From Hydractinia symbiolongicarpus (taxonomy: Eukaryota > Cnidaria > Hydrozoa > Anthoathecata > Hydractiniidae), in the NCBI RefSeq assembly GCF_029227915.1, contig NC_079876.1, forward strand, positions 28,059,828 to 28,123,827: a stretch of DNA of 64,000 bases. Reading direction: 5' to 3'. How positions within the stretch are numbered: the first letter of the stretch is position 1; each line of letters begins with the position of its first letter. The notes beneath the pieces are model-generated. The model did not search any database. It worked only from the letters and a program-made list of their open reading frames with translations, and was not told where the DNA came from. This document shows, in pieces, positions 22,651-31,772 of this stretch. The position numbers and the translations under genes are program-made.

Positions 22651-25069
22651 GGAGCTATATAGCTATAGCTTTGACAAAGCTCTTGATCAAGACTTGAAAG
22701 TACTGGAAATTGCTTGTACAGTTCTGCTTCCATCCTGATTGTTGGTGACAATTTGTTGGTTGAGGATCTCAGAATCTTAACGTCATTGGAGTTGTTTCTG
22801 TGTTTTGAATATTACAGTGGGCACCCTGTTTTGTTGTCGTTATTTAAAGAACACAAAGGTAAGGTATTTAAATCTGTTGATAGCATTTTGCGAATGGTAA
22901 CATCTTTTGAAGCTCTTGATGCTTCAGGTTCTTCGTGCTCTAATAAGTTGGTAAAAAATGAAGCCATTGGTAACTGTAAAAATCAAAAGTGGTATAGCTT
23001 ACTTTGCATATTTGCTTTGTCGTCAGTGTCATTGGCCAACATTAATACATATTTTCCGGATTGTGGTGACTCAAGAGATAAAATTTTATTTAATTGTATA
23101 ATCAGTCCAAGAAATCCCACTCCTTCTTTAAGGACATTGAAATTTCTATTTTGTTTACAAAGTTTTAATGTTGACTCAAGTATCACCTTTAAGCCTAATC
23201 ATTTTGTTCCCATAATTTTTGTGCCTAACGGTACAAAGCGAAAGTTACCGCACATCACAAAAAAAGAAAAAATGTCTTGTGTGCCTACCAAAAAAATTTC
23301 AGTTCAGTCAAAGCTCAGTTTTTGGACTGATAAATGTAGTGACACTTTAATTTTTCCAAAAGTTATGCCATTAATAAATGTTCATAAACCTGTTGTGTCA
23401 AATCCTTTAACCATCACACCAAGTTTAGACAGCAATAGTCTCATTTTTGAATCCTCACATACAATTTGTTATCCACCTGTCCAATCCCATGTTGCAACAA
23501 CAAGCATTGTCACACAACAGATTTCACAATCAACTGTAATTTCAGAAGCTTGTGCAGTTACAAAAATGCCCTTTCGTACACCATCACCTTGTAGTAACAT
23601 GCCAGACAGTTTATTACCTGTGAATAGATTTGATGTGTCATTGTACCGTGAAAAAATGAGAACTTTGAAAAATGACACTTCAGCAATTCAAGACCTCATT
23701 AAAAACGTTTTTAAACCAAATAACAATTATGTGTTCCCAAAAACTAAAAGATGCTTTCGTTTTGAATGGTTAAACAAATTTCCTTGGTTGTGTTATTCAC
23801 CAGCAGTTGATGGTGCATATTGTCTTCCGTGTTTTATTTGGAAAGAAATTTCCAACCAAAACCAACAAAATTAAAAAACTGTTTTCTGAGTCATTTAGAT
23901 ATTGGCCAGATGCCAATGCTCATTTCCTCAAGCATAATTCTAGCACTGGACTTCATGCTGATACATCAGCTGTATTTACTAGCTTTATAAGTAATTATTT
24001 TGGTAAGTCCCAACCAATTGACATTCTTGTTGATAGTAACAGGAGAAAAAAAATTGCTGAAAATAGAAAAAAGCTTGTCCCTATTGTTCAAGCAATAATC
24101 TATTCTGGTAGGCAGGGCCAGGCATTAAGAGGTCATCGAGATGACTCCCAGTATCATGGTGAAGTAGGGGAGTTTTCTTGTGGAAGGGTGGGGAATTTTG
24201 TGGAATTGTTGAATTTTAGGGTGCAAGGTGGAGACACTATTCTTGCTGAGCATTTGAAAAACAGCCCTAAAAATGCAACCTATATCTCCAAAACAACACA
24301 AAATGAGTTAATAAGTTGTTGTGGTGAATTTATTTTGGATAAATTAGTTTCTGAGATAAAAAACAATGTGTTTTATTCTATTCTTGCTGATGAAGCCTCT
24401 GATTCATCTCACAAAGAGCAAATGTCTTTAGTCCTGCGTTTTGTGGATGATTCATTTAACATTAGAGAGGAATTCATCCAGTTTATCCATTGTGATGAAG
24501 GACTTTCTGGTAAAGACTTACAGTCTGTTTTATGCAAGTGTTTAGAACATTTGAAGTTGGACATAAAAGATTGTAGGGGTCAAGCATATGACGGTGCAGG
24601 TGCTGTGGCTGGTTATAAAAATGGTCTCTCTGTACGCATTCTTAGTCTTAACAGAAAGGCCATCTATGTTCACTGTAACAGCCACTGTCTAAATTTATCT
24701 GTGGGAAAATCTTGTACTGTGAGCTTAGTTTCACATGTTATGACTAAAATTAAACACATTACTTATTTTTTTAAATTTTCTGAAAAGCGACATCAAGCTC
24801 TTTTGGATAACATTAAAAAATATTGTCCATTAGCTACTGTCACTAAACTTACAGATGTTTGTCGCACTAGATGGGTTGAAAGAATAACTGGTTTAGATAC
24901 TTTTCAGGAGCTATATATTGAATTTATGTTACCCTGGAAGAAATGAAGTTAAATTTAGAGAGGAAATACAACCATGATACTTCAAAACAAGCAGTTGGTT
25001 TTTTTCATCAAATAGCCAACTTTGAATTTGTTGTCACTCTTGTAATTACAAGAAGTATTTTTGATGTTA

Positions 25070-25290
25070 CCTTAAGGGAACTTATTTTGGCGGGAACTAA
25101 TTTTGGCGGACGAAGGAAATCTAAAAAAAATTTAATTTTGGCGGGAACTAATTTTGGCGGATCAACGAAATTTTTAATTTTGGCGGGAACTTATTTTGGC
25201 GGGTGGCGGTTTTTTTTAATTTTGGCGGGAACTTATTTTGGCGGGTCAGCGGATTTTTTAATTTTGGCGGGAACTAATTTTGGCGAGTGA
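25070..25290 (+). repeat. Left end and subterminal repeats of element C
   Basis: Five copies of TTTTGGCGGGAACT(A/T)A, spaced roughly 45-50 bp apart. GGCGGGAA resembles an E2F-family binding sequence. They may be transposase-binding sites, host-factor sites, or both. Confidence 0.85.
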
Positions 25291-25383
25291 AGGATTTTTT
25301 CAAATTTCAACGAAAATTTTCTTTGGTAAAGATGTAGAAATAAGCATTACAAAGCAAAGAATTTTAAAACAAATACTAAAAAT

Positions 25384-27224
25384 CTACTCTTCTTCATCGT
25401 CTATGATAATGTCAAATGCATTCCGACTAAAGTCTATGTCATCCTCGTCACGCGTGTACTCCTCTTCTTTGTCATCGTCATTTTCGACTCGCACGTTGAT
25501 GAAGCTATCCTTTAATAAATCTGGCGCATTGATTATGTCGGTTATGGGCTGAGTAATTACACTATTGCTTTCTGGCAGCGGTGATAGATCTTGAAAAGGG
25601 TCAAGGGATTCAAGTGAAGTGGATCCCATGCGAACTGCGTCGTAAATTCCAGATGCTTTCCACCCATTCAAAACGACTTCACGGCCATCTGCCGAAGTGA
25701 TATGGTTATAAAACTGGAGGAGCCAACTTGCATGAAGAGGCTTGATGGTGGTCAGCTTTAATTGAATATTTATATCTTCGATCTTTTTGTTAAGGGATAG
25801 CTCTTTCTCGATCTGTTTTGAATACCATTCAGTGAACAAATTTCTCATGAATTGCTTGCAATGATTATTCACAGTAAGATCCAAGGGCTGGAATATATGT
25901 GTCATGTTACTTGGAACCAAAACCAGGAAGATGTTGTTCTTCTTCAGCAATTCGGTAACTTCCTCAGTAATTTGTCCTCGAAAGACATCGAATATTAGAA
26001 GAGCAGCTTGCTTTGGGTTATTTAACTTCTTCCTCTGGTCTTCAACGTGCTTTAGAACGATCTCTTTGATGACTTTGATGGATTCTTGTGTATTGCTGTA
26101 GTGTTTGGGATTAACGCTTAGTGAGAACGATTCGGGGAATTCAAACTTTGGGAGGCTTTGATTTGTTTTCCCCCCATATATCAGTTGCATTGGCAGAAAA
26201 GAACCATCAAGCGTAATAATAAAGGTACCAGTAAGGCATCTTTTGTCGGAAGATCCAACGATAGGGACGGACGATGAACCCTTTTTCGCCATGGTGTGAT
26301 TCATTCTTGGAACAAACTTAAGAGGTGTCTGGTCCAGATTCATAACAAGTTGGTGAGGGATGCTGTGTTGTTCGATGGTCGAAACAATATCGTGAAGAAA
26401 TAGTAATTCGCACTCCTTTTTGGCTCCTTCAGTGATTTCAACTTTGGAGGTCGTTTTCATTCTTTTCTTGAAACCCATTCTCTTGAAGAGGCTTTTTGCC
26501 CAACTGTTATCAATTTTAATATGCCCCAACTCAAATTGAGGGTTTCGTGATATTAGAGCTTTCGCTGCAGCGGTTGCAACTGTTCTTGAAACAACACCTC
26601 CTCGATTTCTCAGTGCAATTAAAAATCTTTGTACCATCTCATCTAGACTGCCAAGGAACAGAGGTCTACCGCGTTTCAAAGGAACAAATTTGGTTACCAC
26701 GCTACGTTTTTCTCGGGTTGAATCTTTCAGCTCTTTTTTGTAAAGATTGCCAAATCTTCGAGCTGTACTCTCACTTAACGGCCTGTCTTTGGTTTGAAAC
26801 TTTGTGATTGCAGCCGCACCACCATGAATCGCAACATATTTTCCGATATCAAATCTTTCTTTTTCTGACCAACGGTTGTATGATTTTTTGCCACTGGATT
26901 TAACATTTTCAGTCGCGTCTGTAACAGCTTCGTAGTCTAACGAACCAAGGGATGATTCTTGCTGGAAGTCAGTTGGTTGTGGGCCTAAAATGAATAAAAC
27001 GAACCACTATGTAATTGCGAATTTTGACCAAAAATTAAAAATTTTCAAACAAAGAAAGAAACTTCTTCGCAGGTAGGTATAACAAAAAAAAACATCAAAG
27101 AGAAATACTTACTTTGTTCCCTAGAACTGTTTGAAGGTGTTTCGTCTGAAGTTTTTTCCTTTTCAGCGGCCCTTTGTTGAGCTTCTTTCTCTTGTAATTT
27201 AGCTAACTTCCTGATGTAAGACAT
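25384..27224 (-). CDS. Tigger/pogo-like DDE transposase C (two exons, intact)
   Basis: Exon 1 runs 27224-27113 (ATG at 27224, ending GAACAAA before donor GTAAGT). The intron is 27112-26985 (128 bp, acceptor TTTTAG). Exon 2 runs 26984-25384. The exons total 1,713 nt, giving 570 residues and no internal stop. Exon 2 begins with a charged linker and a helical DNA-binding region (SYNRWSEKERFDIGKYVAIH, then CENP-B-like SRNPQFELGHIKIDNSW). The catalytic core shows VMNLDQTPL (first Asp), LLIFDVFRGQ (second Asp) and IFQPLDLTVN (third Asp), with 35 residues between the last two. The C-terminus is very acidic. It would cut and join the element's ends in the nucleus. It diverges from the HIRAN-like gene across 355 bp. 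Family DDE_1 is clear; the exact clade is not. Confidence 0.9.
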
Positions 27225-27579
27225 TTTGAAAGCCGGGAGATAAAAAAGGAAACGTAAGTTATCTGTATCCTGTATATTTACTCGAACATAAACATTCCAT
27301 TCACTTGGCCTATATTTACACTAAAAATCGAACAAAAACATTCTTTTTTTCTTGGCTAAGGCCCGTTTAGACTACCCAATCGAACAAAAACATTCTTTTT
27401 TTCTTCGCTAAGGCCCGTTTAGACTAACCAATCGAACAAAAACATTCTATTTAATTGGGAAAGTTCGGTCTACACTGACAAATAGAACAAAAACGTTCTA
27501 TTTTCATGCTAGGCAATTAAAAAATCGATCGATTGACATTTTTGTTTTTCATCAGAGCTAGAAAAGAAAAGACGTCCAT
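27225..27579. promoter_or_regulatory. Bidirectional intergenic region with ~60-bp tandem repeats
   Basis: Between the diverging genes of element C, about four copies of a 60-65-bp unit occur at roughly 27326-27530, each with AATCGAACAAAAACATTC and most with CTAAGGCCCGTTTAGACTA. The position implies a shared promoter. The repeats could bind the transposase or host factors. No TATA box is obvious. Confidence 0.55.
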
Positions 27580-28230
27580 ATGGCTTACAACAAGACGTTC
27601 GAGTTTACAGCTGCTGTCAGAGGATTCCATTATTATAAAACTTATTGGAAACCTGAGGAAAATCAATCACTGGACTGCTTTCATGAGAACAACAATGTTT
27701 TCGATAGATTTGCAATCAAAGTTTGTGAATTCGGAAATGACAAACCAGTTGGCCATTTACCCAAAGAAATCTCAAGGGTTACAAAATTTCTTCTGGACAG
27801 AGGAGCGTCTATGAAATCCACGTTGACAAGTGTACACTATCGAAGATCACCTCTCGTTCAAGGAGGCTTGGAGATCCCCTGTAAAATAACTGTTACTTTA
27901 CCAGGGACAGTAAACAATCTTTTGGTTCTTGCAAGATACCAACAACTTGTAGAAGCCTTGTATACAGAGCCGAAAGAGGAATTGATTCTTGGTTCGTTCT
28001 TACATATTGCAGTTATTTTAGATGTCGTGGTTCCAACCGAAGAGAGACCAAAGCGTAAAAAAAATACAGCCAAAAGCCAAAGCAAAGAGACGAAAAAGCA
28101 AAAAGATATTCGAAACTTTTTTGGAAACACCTCAGCTGCACCAGCCCCAAAAAGGCAAAAAGTTAACAACAAACCTAAAAAGTCGTCACCATCGTCAAGC
28201 AAGGACTTAGAAATCATAAATATTGATTAA
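27580..28230 (+). CDS. HIRAN-like accessory protein with PIP box (intact)
   Basis: 216 residues, single exon, ATG at 27580. Residues 6-20 carry EFTAAVRGFHYYKTYW. Residues ~25-75 show ENNNVFDRFAIKV and KPVGHLPKEIS, the HIRAN signature (E..N..D..AI.V ... GH.P). Residues ~90-110 hold a basic patch and GGLEIPCKITV. The tail is lysine-rich with KQKDIRNFFGN at residues 173-183, a canonical PCNA-binding box (QxxIxxFF), then a basic KRQK segment likely to be a nuclear localisation signal. HIRAN domains (HLTF) recognise DNA ends at stalled forks, and PIP boxes tether proteins to PCNA. Hence a role bringing the transposon machinery to replicating DNA is a reasonable inference, not shown. Confidence 0.8.
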   Translation: MAYNKTFEFTAAVRGFHYYKTYWKPEENQSLDCFHENNNVFDRFAIKVCEFGNDKPVGHLPKEISRVTKFLLDRGASMKSTLTSVHYRRSPLVQGGLEIPCKITVTLPGTVNNLLVLARYQQLVEALYTEPKEELILGSFLHIAVILDVVVPTEERPKRKKNTAKSQSKETKKQKDIRNFFGNTSAAPAPKRQKVNNKPKKSSPSSSKDLEIINID

Positions 28231-28336
28231 AAATTATCTTGTATTAGAGGTTTATTATGACATAATATTTCTAGCGCAAAGGTATATTTCTAAAAGATAT
28301 AAAAAATTGAAAAAAAGTTGATTTTTGTCGATTTTT

Positions 28337-28546
28337 TAAGGGGAACTTATTTTGGCGGATCAACGAAATTTTTAATTTTGGCGGGAACTTATTTTGGCGG
28401 GTGGCGATTTTTTTTAATTTTGGCGGGAACTAATTTTGGCGGGTGAGTAAAATATTTAATTTTGGCGGGAACTAATTTTGGCGGATTTTGCCCCAATCCG
28501 CCAAATCCGCCAAAATTAGTTCCCGCCAAAATAAGTTCCCTTAAGG
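28337..28546 (+). repeat. Right end and subterminal repeats of element C
   Basis: The outer 41 bp are the inverted terminal repeat. Just inside (28337-28485) three TTTTGGCGGGAACT units lie in the same orientation as the left end, and the block begins TTAAGGGGAACTTATTTTGG, so a left-end copy seems duplicated here in direct orientation. Confidence 0.85.
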
Positions 28547-29633
28547 TACTCTGCCTGTGACACAACTGCTTCAAAATAAATCTATAGATATAATGGACTC
28601 AATAGATTTAATAAAAACTTTACAAAATGTTTTAAGACAGACAAGAAACAACGTCGACCATTTTCATGACTTATGGTACAAGGAAACTCTTTCTCTCTGT
28701 GCAAAGGTTGGTATAGAGGAGGAAAAAAAGAGGACTGTTGGAAGACAAATTAATAGGGATAATCATCCTTTCACCTGTATGTCTGAATTCTACAAAAAAG
28801 CTGTTACTAACCCTCTCTTAGACCACCTTAACAGTGAAATAAAGTCTAGATTTGAACCTATTGCACTTAGTGTATATAACGGCTTATGTATTGTCCCTGC
28901 TAAAATGATAAACCTTCTTTCCAATGGTAAGGTTAATTGGAAAGAAAAATTTACATCTTTTTCCTCTTTTTATGAAGATGATCTTCCTAATGCATTAGCT
29001 TTAAGTGGCGAATTAGAACTATGGGAAAGGTACTGGCTAGATTTCAAAGGTACCAGGCCTGAAACAATTGCCTAAACTTTAAAGTCGATTGATTTAAAAG
29101 TATTTGTAAATTTAAATGTGGCACTGCGTATCTTAGCCACTATACCTGTCACAACATGTGAGTGTGAGCGCTCTTTTTCATCCATGAGAAAATTAAAAAG
29201 CTATACTCGCACAACTATGGTCTCTGACAGACTTAATGGACTTGCTCTCATGTACATACATAATGAAATAGTGCCGGATGTGCATCAAGTCATAAATAAG
29301 TTTGCTAAAGACAAAAGACGTCTTGAACTTATATAATAAATTTGAAATAAATAATTAGATACAAATAAAATACTTACCTTATGTAATTACTTTACTATAC
29401 ACTTTAACTATATATACTTTTCTACCCCACCCCTGCTACTTACTTTTCCTTTCTACAGGTTCAGCTTGCTCTGGCTGATAGCACCTGTTCTAGGAGTCTC
29501 CTGTCAGGAGCTTTATGGCAACTTTTAACTACCTATTACGTTATTTTATTTCGTTTTATATCACCTCCACGCACTTTACCCCCGGGTTTAGCTTGCTCCT
29601 GCTAATAGTACCCGGTTTATTGGAGCGCTAGCT

Positions 29634-29724
29634 GACTGTACTTGTCTGGCACACTAAATAATATATAATGTTATTGAATGTTGCCTAGGCAAGCTGATGA
29701 GCCCTGATATTGGGCGAAACAGTC
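29634..29724 (+). ncRNA. Hammerhead ribozyme (type III)
   Basis: All core parts are present and base pairing closes all three stems. Stem III: GACTGT (29634-29639) with ACAGTC (29719-29724). The cleavage triplet is GTA, with the scissile bond after A29640. Stem I: 29641-29651 with 29682-29693, 11 pairs including one G-U and one bulged T at 29686. Core CTGATGA: 29694-29700. Stem II: GCCC (29701-29704) with GGGC (29712-29715), 7-nt loop. Core GAAA: 29716-29719. Stem III is the open stem, so type III. It lies after the hAT 1 coding region and may come from a retroelement inserted there. Self-cleavage is inferred from the complete consensus. Confidence 0.9.
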
Positions 29725-29879
29725 TGATAATATATAATTCCTACCGTTGTTTTTATTATCCCCTAACTTTATACAACAAATACATTTTTCCAAAATTAAC
29801 GCAAGAGTGGTTTTACACGTTAAAGAGTAAGAGAAGATTGGACTTTAATTTAGCCTGTTAACGCTTTGGAATGCCGTTA

Positions 29880-30047
29880 AAAGCAAAAACTTCCGGGGGT
29901 TCGCCCCGTACCACATTTGGGGGGCTTACAGCGCCCCCCAAAACCCCCAGCTGTTTTGGCGCGCAGCGGTTTGCTACGCAAACGGCTGCGCTTTTTTGCT
30001 TCGCAAAATTTGTGACTGGCATAAAATAAATTCTATATCCGCCCCTG
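29880..30047 (+). repeat. GC-rich hairpins at the 3' end of hAT 1
   Basis: In otherwise AT-rich DNA this 170 bp holds GGGGGGC...GCGCCCCCC and a longer hairpin GCGCAGC.GTTTGC / GCAAAC.GCTGCGC (about 29952-29982), ending with the hAT terminal repeat at 30047. Likely subterminal structure used in transposition. Confidence 0.65.
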
Positions 30048-30898
30048 CCCGAAGGCAATCAAACGTCACATCCGGATTCGGAAATTCTGAGGAACCGAAC
30101 TCCTCTGTTATGTACACCAATGTAACGTCCAGCTATAATAAACAAGAATGAAATTATCATAGTTCTTTGAAACTCTGCTAGTCTACAATGGTGTGAATAA
30201 CACATACCTTGTAAATCATTGCCAGTCTTTGGACAGATACTTGGCTTCTCCGCAGAGTTCTTTCTGTGCGATCCCAGTCACGGCCATTGTAAAAAATAAA
30301 TAAAGAATCCATATTTTATATTGATTTCTATCATGTGCAAATTAATCCAGCAACTGACTTATCCCCTCTCACTGGAGGGATTATATAGCTAGGCATGTAC
30401 CAGGACATACCAAAGAGGGGGCCGGCTAAAAAATGCGGGAAACCTAAATCTTATTGCATCATAAATATGGTTACGAAATAGTGGTATACAAGAATTGAAC
30501 CACCTGTCAATTGTACTACCTGTCATTTTTACTTTTAAAATTTTGAAGTTTGAATTTTAAACTGAATTTTGAATTTTGATTTTCAAATCGAATTGAAAAT
30601 CAAAATTATTCACAAATTTTGATTTTTGATGTTCAATTTAGTTGAAAATCAAATAGCCTTAAGGGTACACGCATTATTAAGGGTATTTGTAATAAAAAAA
30701 AAAACTTTACCCTTATTAATCATACAACATGGCGGATGTAGTAGCGTGCGCGTGGACAATGGTGAACGAAAGAGTGATAAATAAAATTCAAAGCTAACAT
30801 ATTATCAATCATTATCTAATCAATCAGTACTTCTCAATTATATAGTTACTGGATGTTATTATCGCTACTTATTTACTATTATTTTTCTTGAACTCAAT

Positions 30899-31750
30899 AT
30901 GGATATGGATAAGATTGCTGAAATGTCGACTGATGAAAAGCTGAACTTCATAATCGCAAAACTCTGCAAATATGAAACCCTGTTTTCAGAAATTCACAAT
31001 ATAAAAGACGTCTCCCAACTAAACAAAAATTTGGTTGGTTTGACAGAAGACATAGCTGGCATAAACGAAAAAATATGCCAACACGAAAAGGGAATTGACA
31101 ACATGAAAAAAATAAACAACAACATTCTGAATAAGGACACCTCAATAAATGAAACACTAAAAAAACAGGACAGCAAAAATCGTGAATTCGAAAATAGAAT
31201 TGCTGCTCTTAAAGACGAGGCAAATGACCTGAAACAATATGGACGAAGAACGATGGTGACAATCAAGGGCATCCCAAGAATAAATGACGAGGACACAAAT
31301 GCAATAGTTGTTGAGATAAGCAAACACATAATGGAAATTCCCTTGTCGATTGGGGATATTGACATATCCCATCGGACATCAAAGGATAAAGATGGCAGTA
31401 TCATTTTCAAGTTTGACAGCCGGAAAAAAAGAGATAGTTTCTACAACTGTCGGCATGAACTGTTCTCAAAAAAAATCACAACAGCAGATCTGGGATATAA
31501 TGACACAAAAGCAAACATATATATTAACGAAAGTTTGACAGCTAAAAACGGAGATCTTTACAGTCATGCGAGAAAGAAGCTCAAAAATACCAAGTTATAT
31601 AAATACGTATGGACAAAACATGGATCAGTAAAAGCTAAAAAAGATGACAGTTTGAACTCAAAAACAGTGACATTGCTAACTAAAGAGGAAATAAACAAGC
31701 TATATTATGACTCGTACCAGAACCAACAAAATGATCAAATCAATGAATGA
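30899..31750 (+). CDS. LINE ORF1 protein (coiled coil, RNA-binding)
   Basis: 283 residues from the ATG at 30899. Residues ~1-110 are charged and heptad-rich (INEKICQHEKGIDNMKKIN), consistent with a coiled coil. At ~115 comes QYGRRTMVTIKGIPRIND, the usual opening of the RRM-like region in L1-type ORF1 proteins, followed by a basic C-terminal domain. Such proteins form trimers that coat the LINE RNA. It ends 22 bp before the ORF2 start, as expected for a bicistronic LINE. No break is visible. Confidence 0.8.
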   Translation: MDMDKIAEMSTDEKLNFIIAKLCKYETLFSEIHNIKDVSQLNKNLVGLTEDIAGINEKICQHEKGIDNMKKINNNILNKDTSINETLKKQDSKNREFENRIAALKDEANDLKQYGRRTMVTIKGIPRINDEDTNAIVVEISKHIMEIPLSIGDIDISHRTSKDKDGSIIFKFDSRKKRDSFYNCRHELFSKKITTADLGYNDTKANIYINESLTAKNGDLYSHARKKLKNTKLYKYVWTKHGSVKAKKDDSLNSKTVTLLTKEEINKLYYDSYQNQQNDQINE

Positions 31751-31772
31751 ACACTATAGTACGTATAAATAA

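Larger units (their letters stand above)
25070..28546. mobile_element. Complete Tigger-like/HIRAN two-gene transposon (element C)
   Basis: A 3,477-bp element with 41-bp perfect terminal inverted repeats (25070-25110 and 28506-28546) beginning CCTTAAGGGAACTTATTTTG. It is flanked by TA on both sides (25068-25069, 28547-28548). Taking it out with one TA rejoins the host hAT frame as DVTLPVT, matching MTLQVT in hAT 2, so the ends are certain to the base. It carries a spliced transposase gene (minus strand) and a HIRAN-like gene (plus strand), both without visible damage, and tandem TTTTGGCGGGAACT repeats at both ends. TA duplication fits the Tc1/mariner/pogo superfamily. Possibly still autonomous. 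Confidence 0.93.
22705..29336 (+). pseudogene. hAT transposase 1 (TTF zinc finger, DUF4371, hATC)
   Basis: Close in sequence to hAT transposase 2. Order: N-terminal part with SILIVGDNLLVEDLR; TTF-type finger FEWLNKFPWLCYSPAVDG...YCLPC; the DUF4371/RNase H-like core with LRGHRDDSQYHGEVGEFS, ISKTTQNELISCC and FYSILADEASDS; helical part; hATC dimerisation SCECERSFSS-like block (CECERSFSSMRKLKSYTRTT) near the end. Breaks: one base missing at the T-run 23832, another near 24930, insertion of a transposon at TA 25068, and an in-frame TAA near 29073. Joining 25067 to 28547 restores the reading frame exactly. Confidence 0.85.
22690..30047 (+). mobile_element. hAT element 1, interrupted by a nested transposon
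   Basis: Coding parts run from about 22700 to 25068 and from 28549 to 29336. The right end reads ATATCCGCCCCTG to 30047; its reverse complement CAGGGGCGGATATAGAATTT matches the 3' end of hAT element 2 (CAGGGGCGGATCTAGGATTT). The left end was not found. The nested element at 25070-28546 and the ribozyme sequence at 29.6 kb lie inside these limits. Confidence 0.7.

Noticed and set aside
24943-25290. Repeat protein with LILAGTNFGG units
   Set aside because: After 25069 this is translated terminal repeat of element C read from the hAT frame, not a gene.
27858-28217. 119-codon minus-strand frame
   Set aside because: Shadow of the HIRAN-like gene C, which has the conserved motifs on the plus strand.
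29858-30058. 66-codon minus-strand frame in GC-rich DNA
   Set aside because: It overlaps hairpins and the hAT terminal repeat; no protein similarity.
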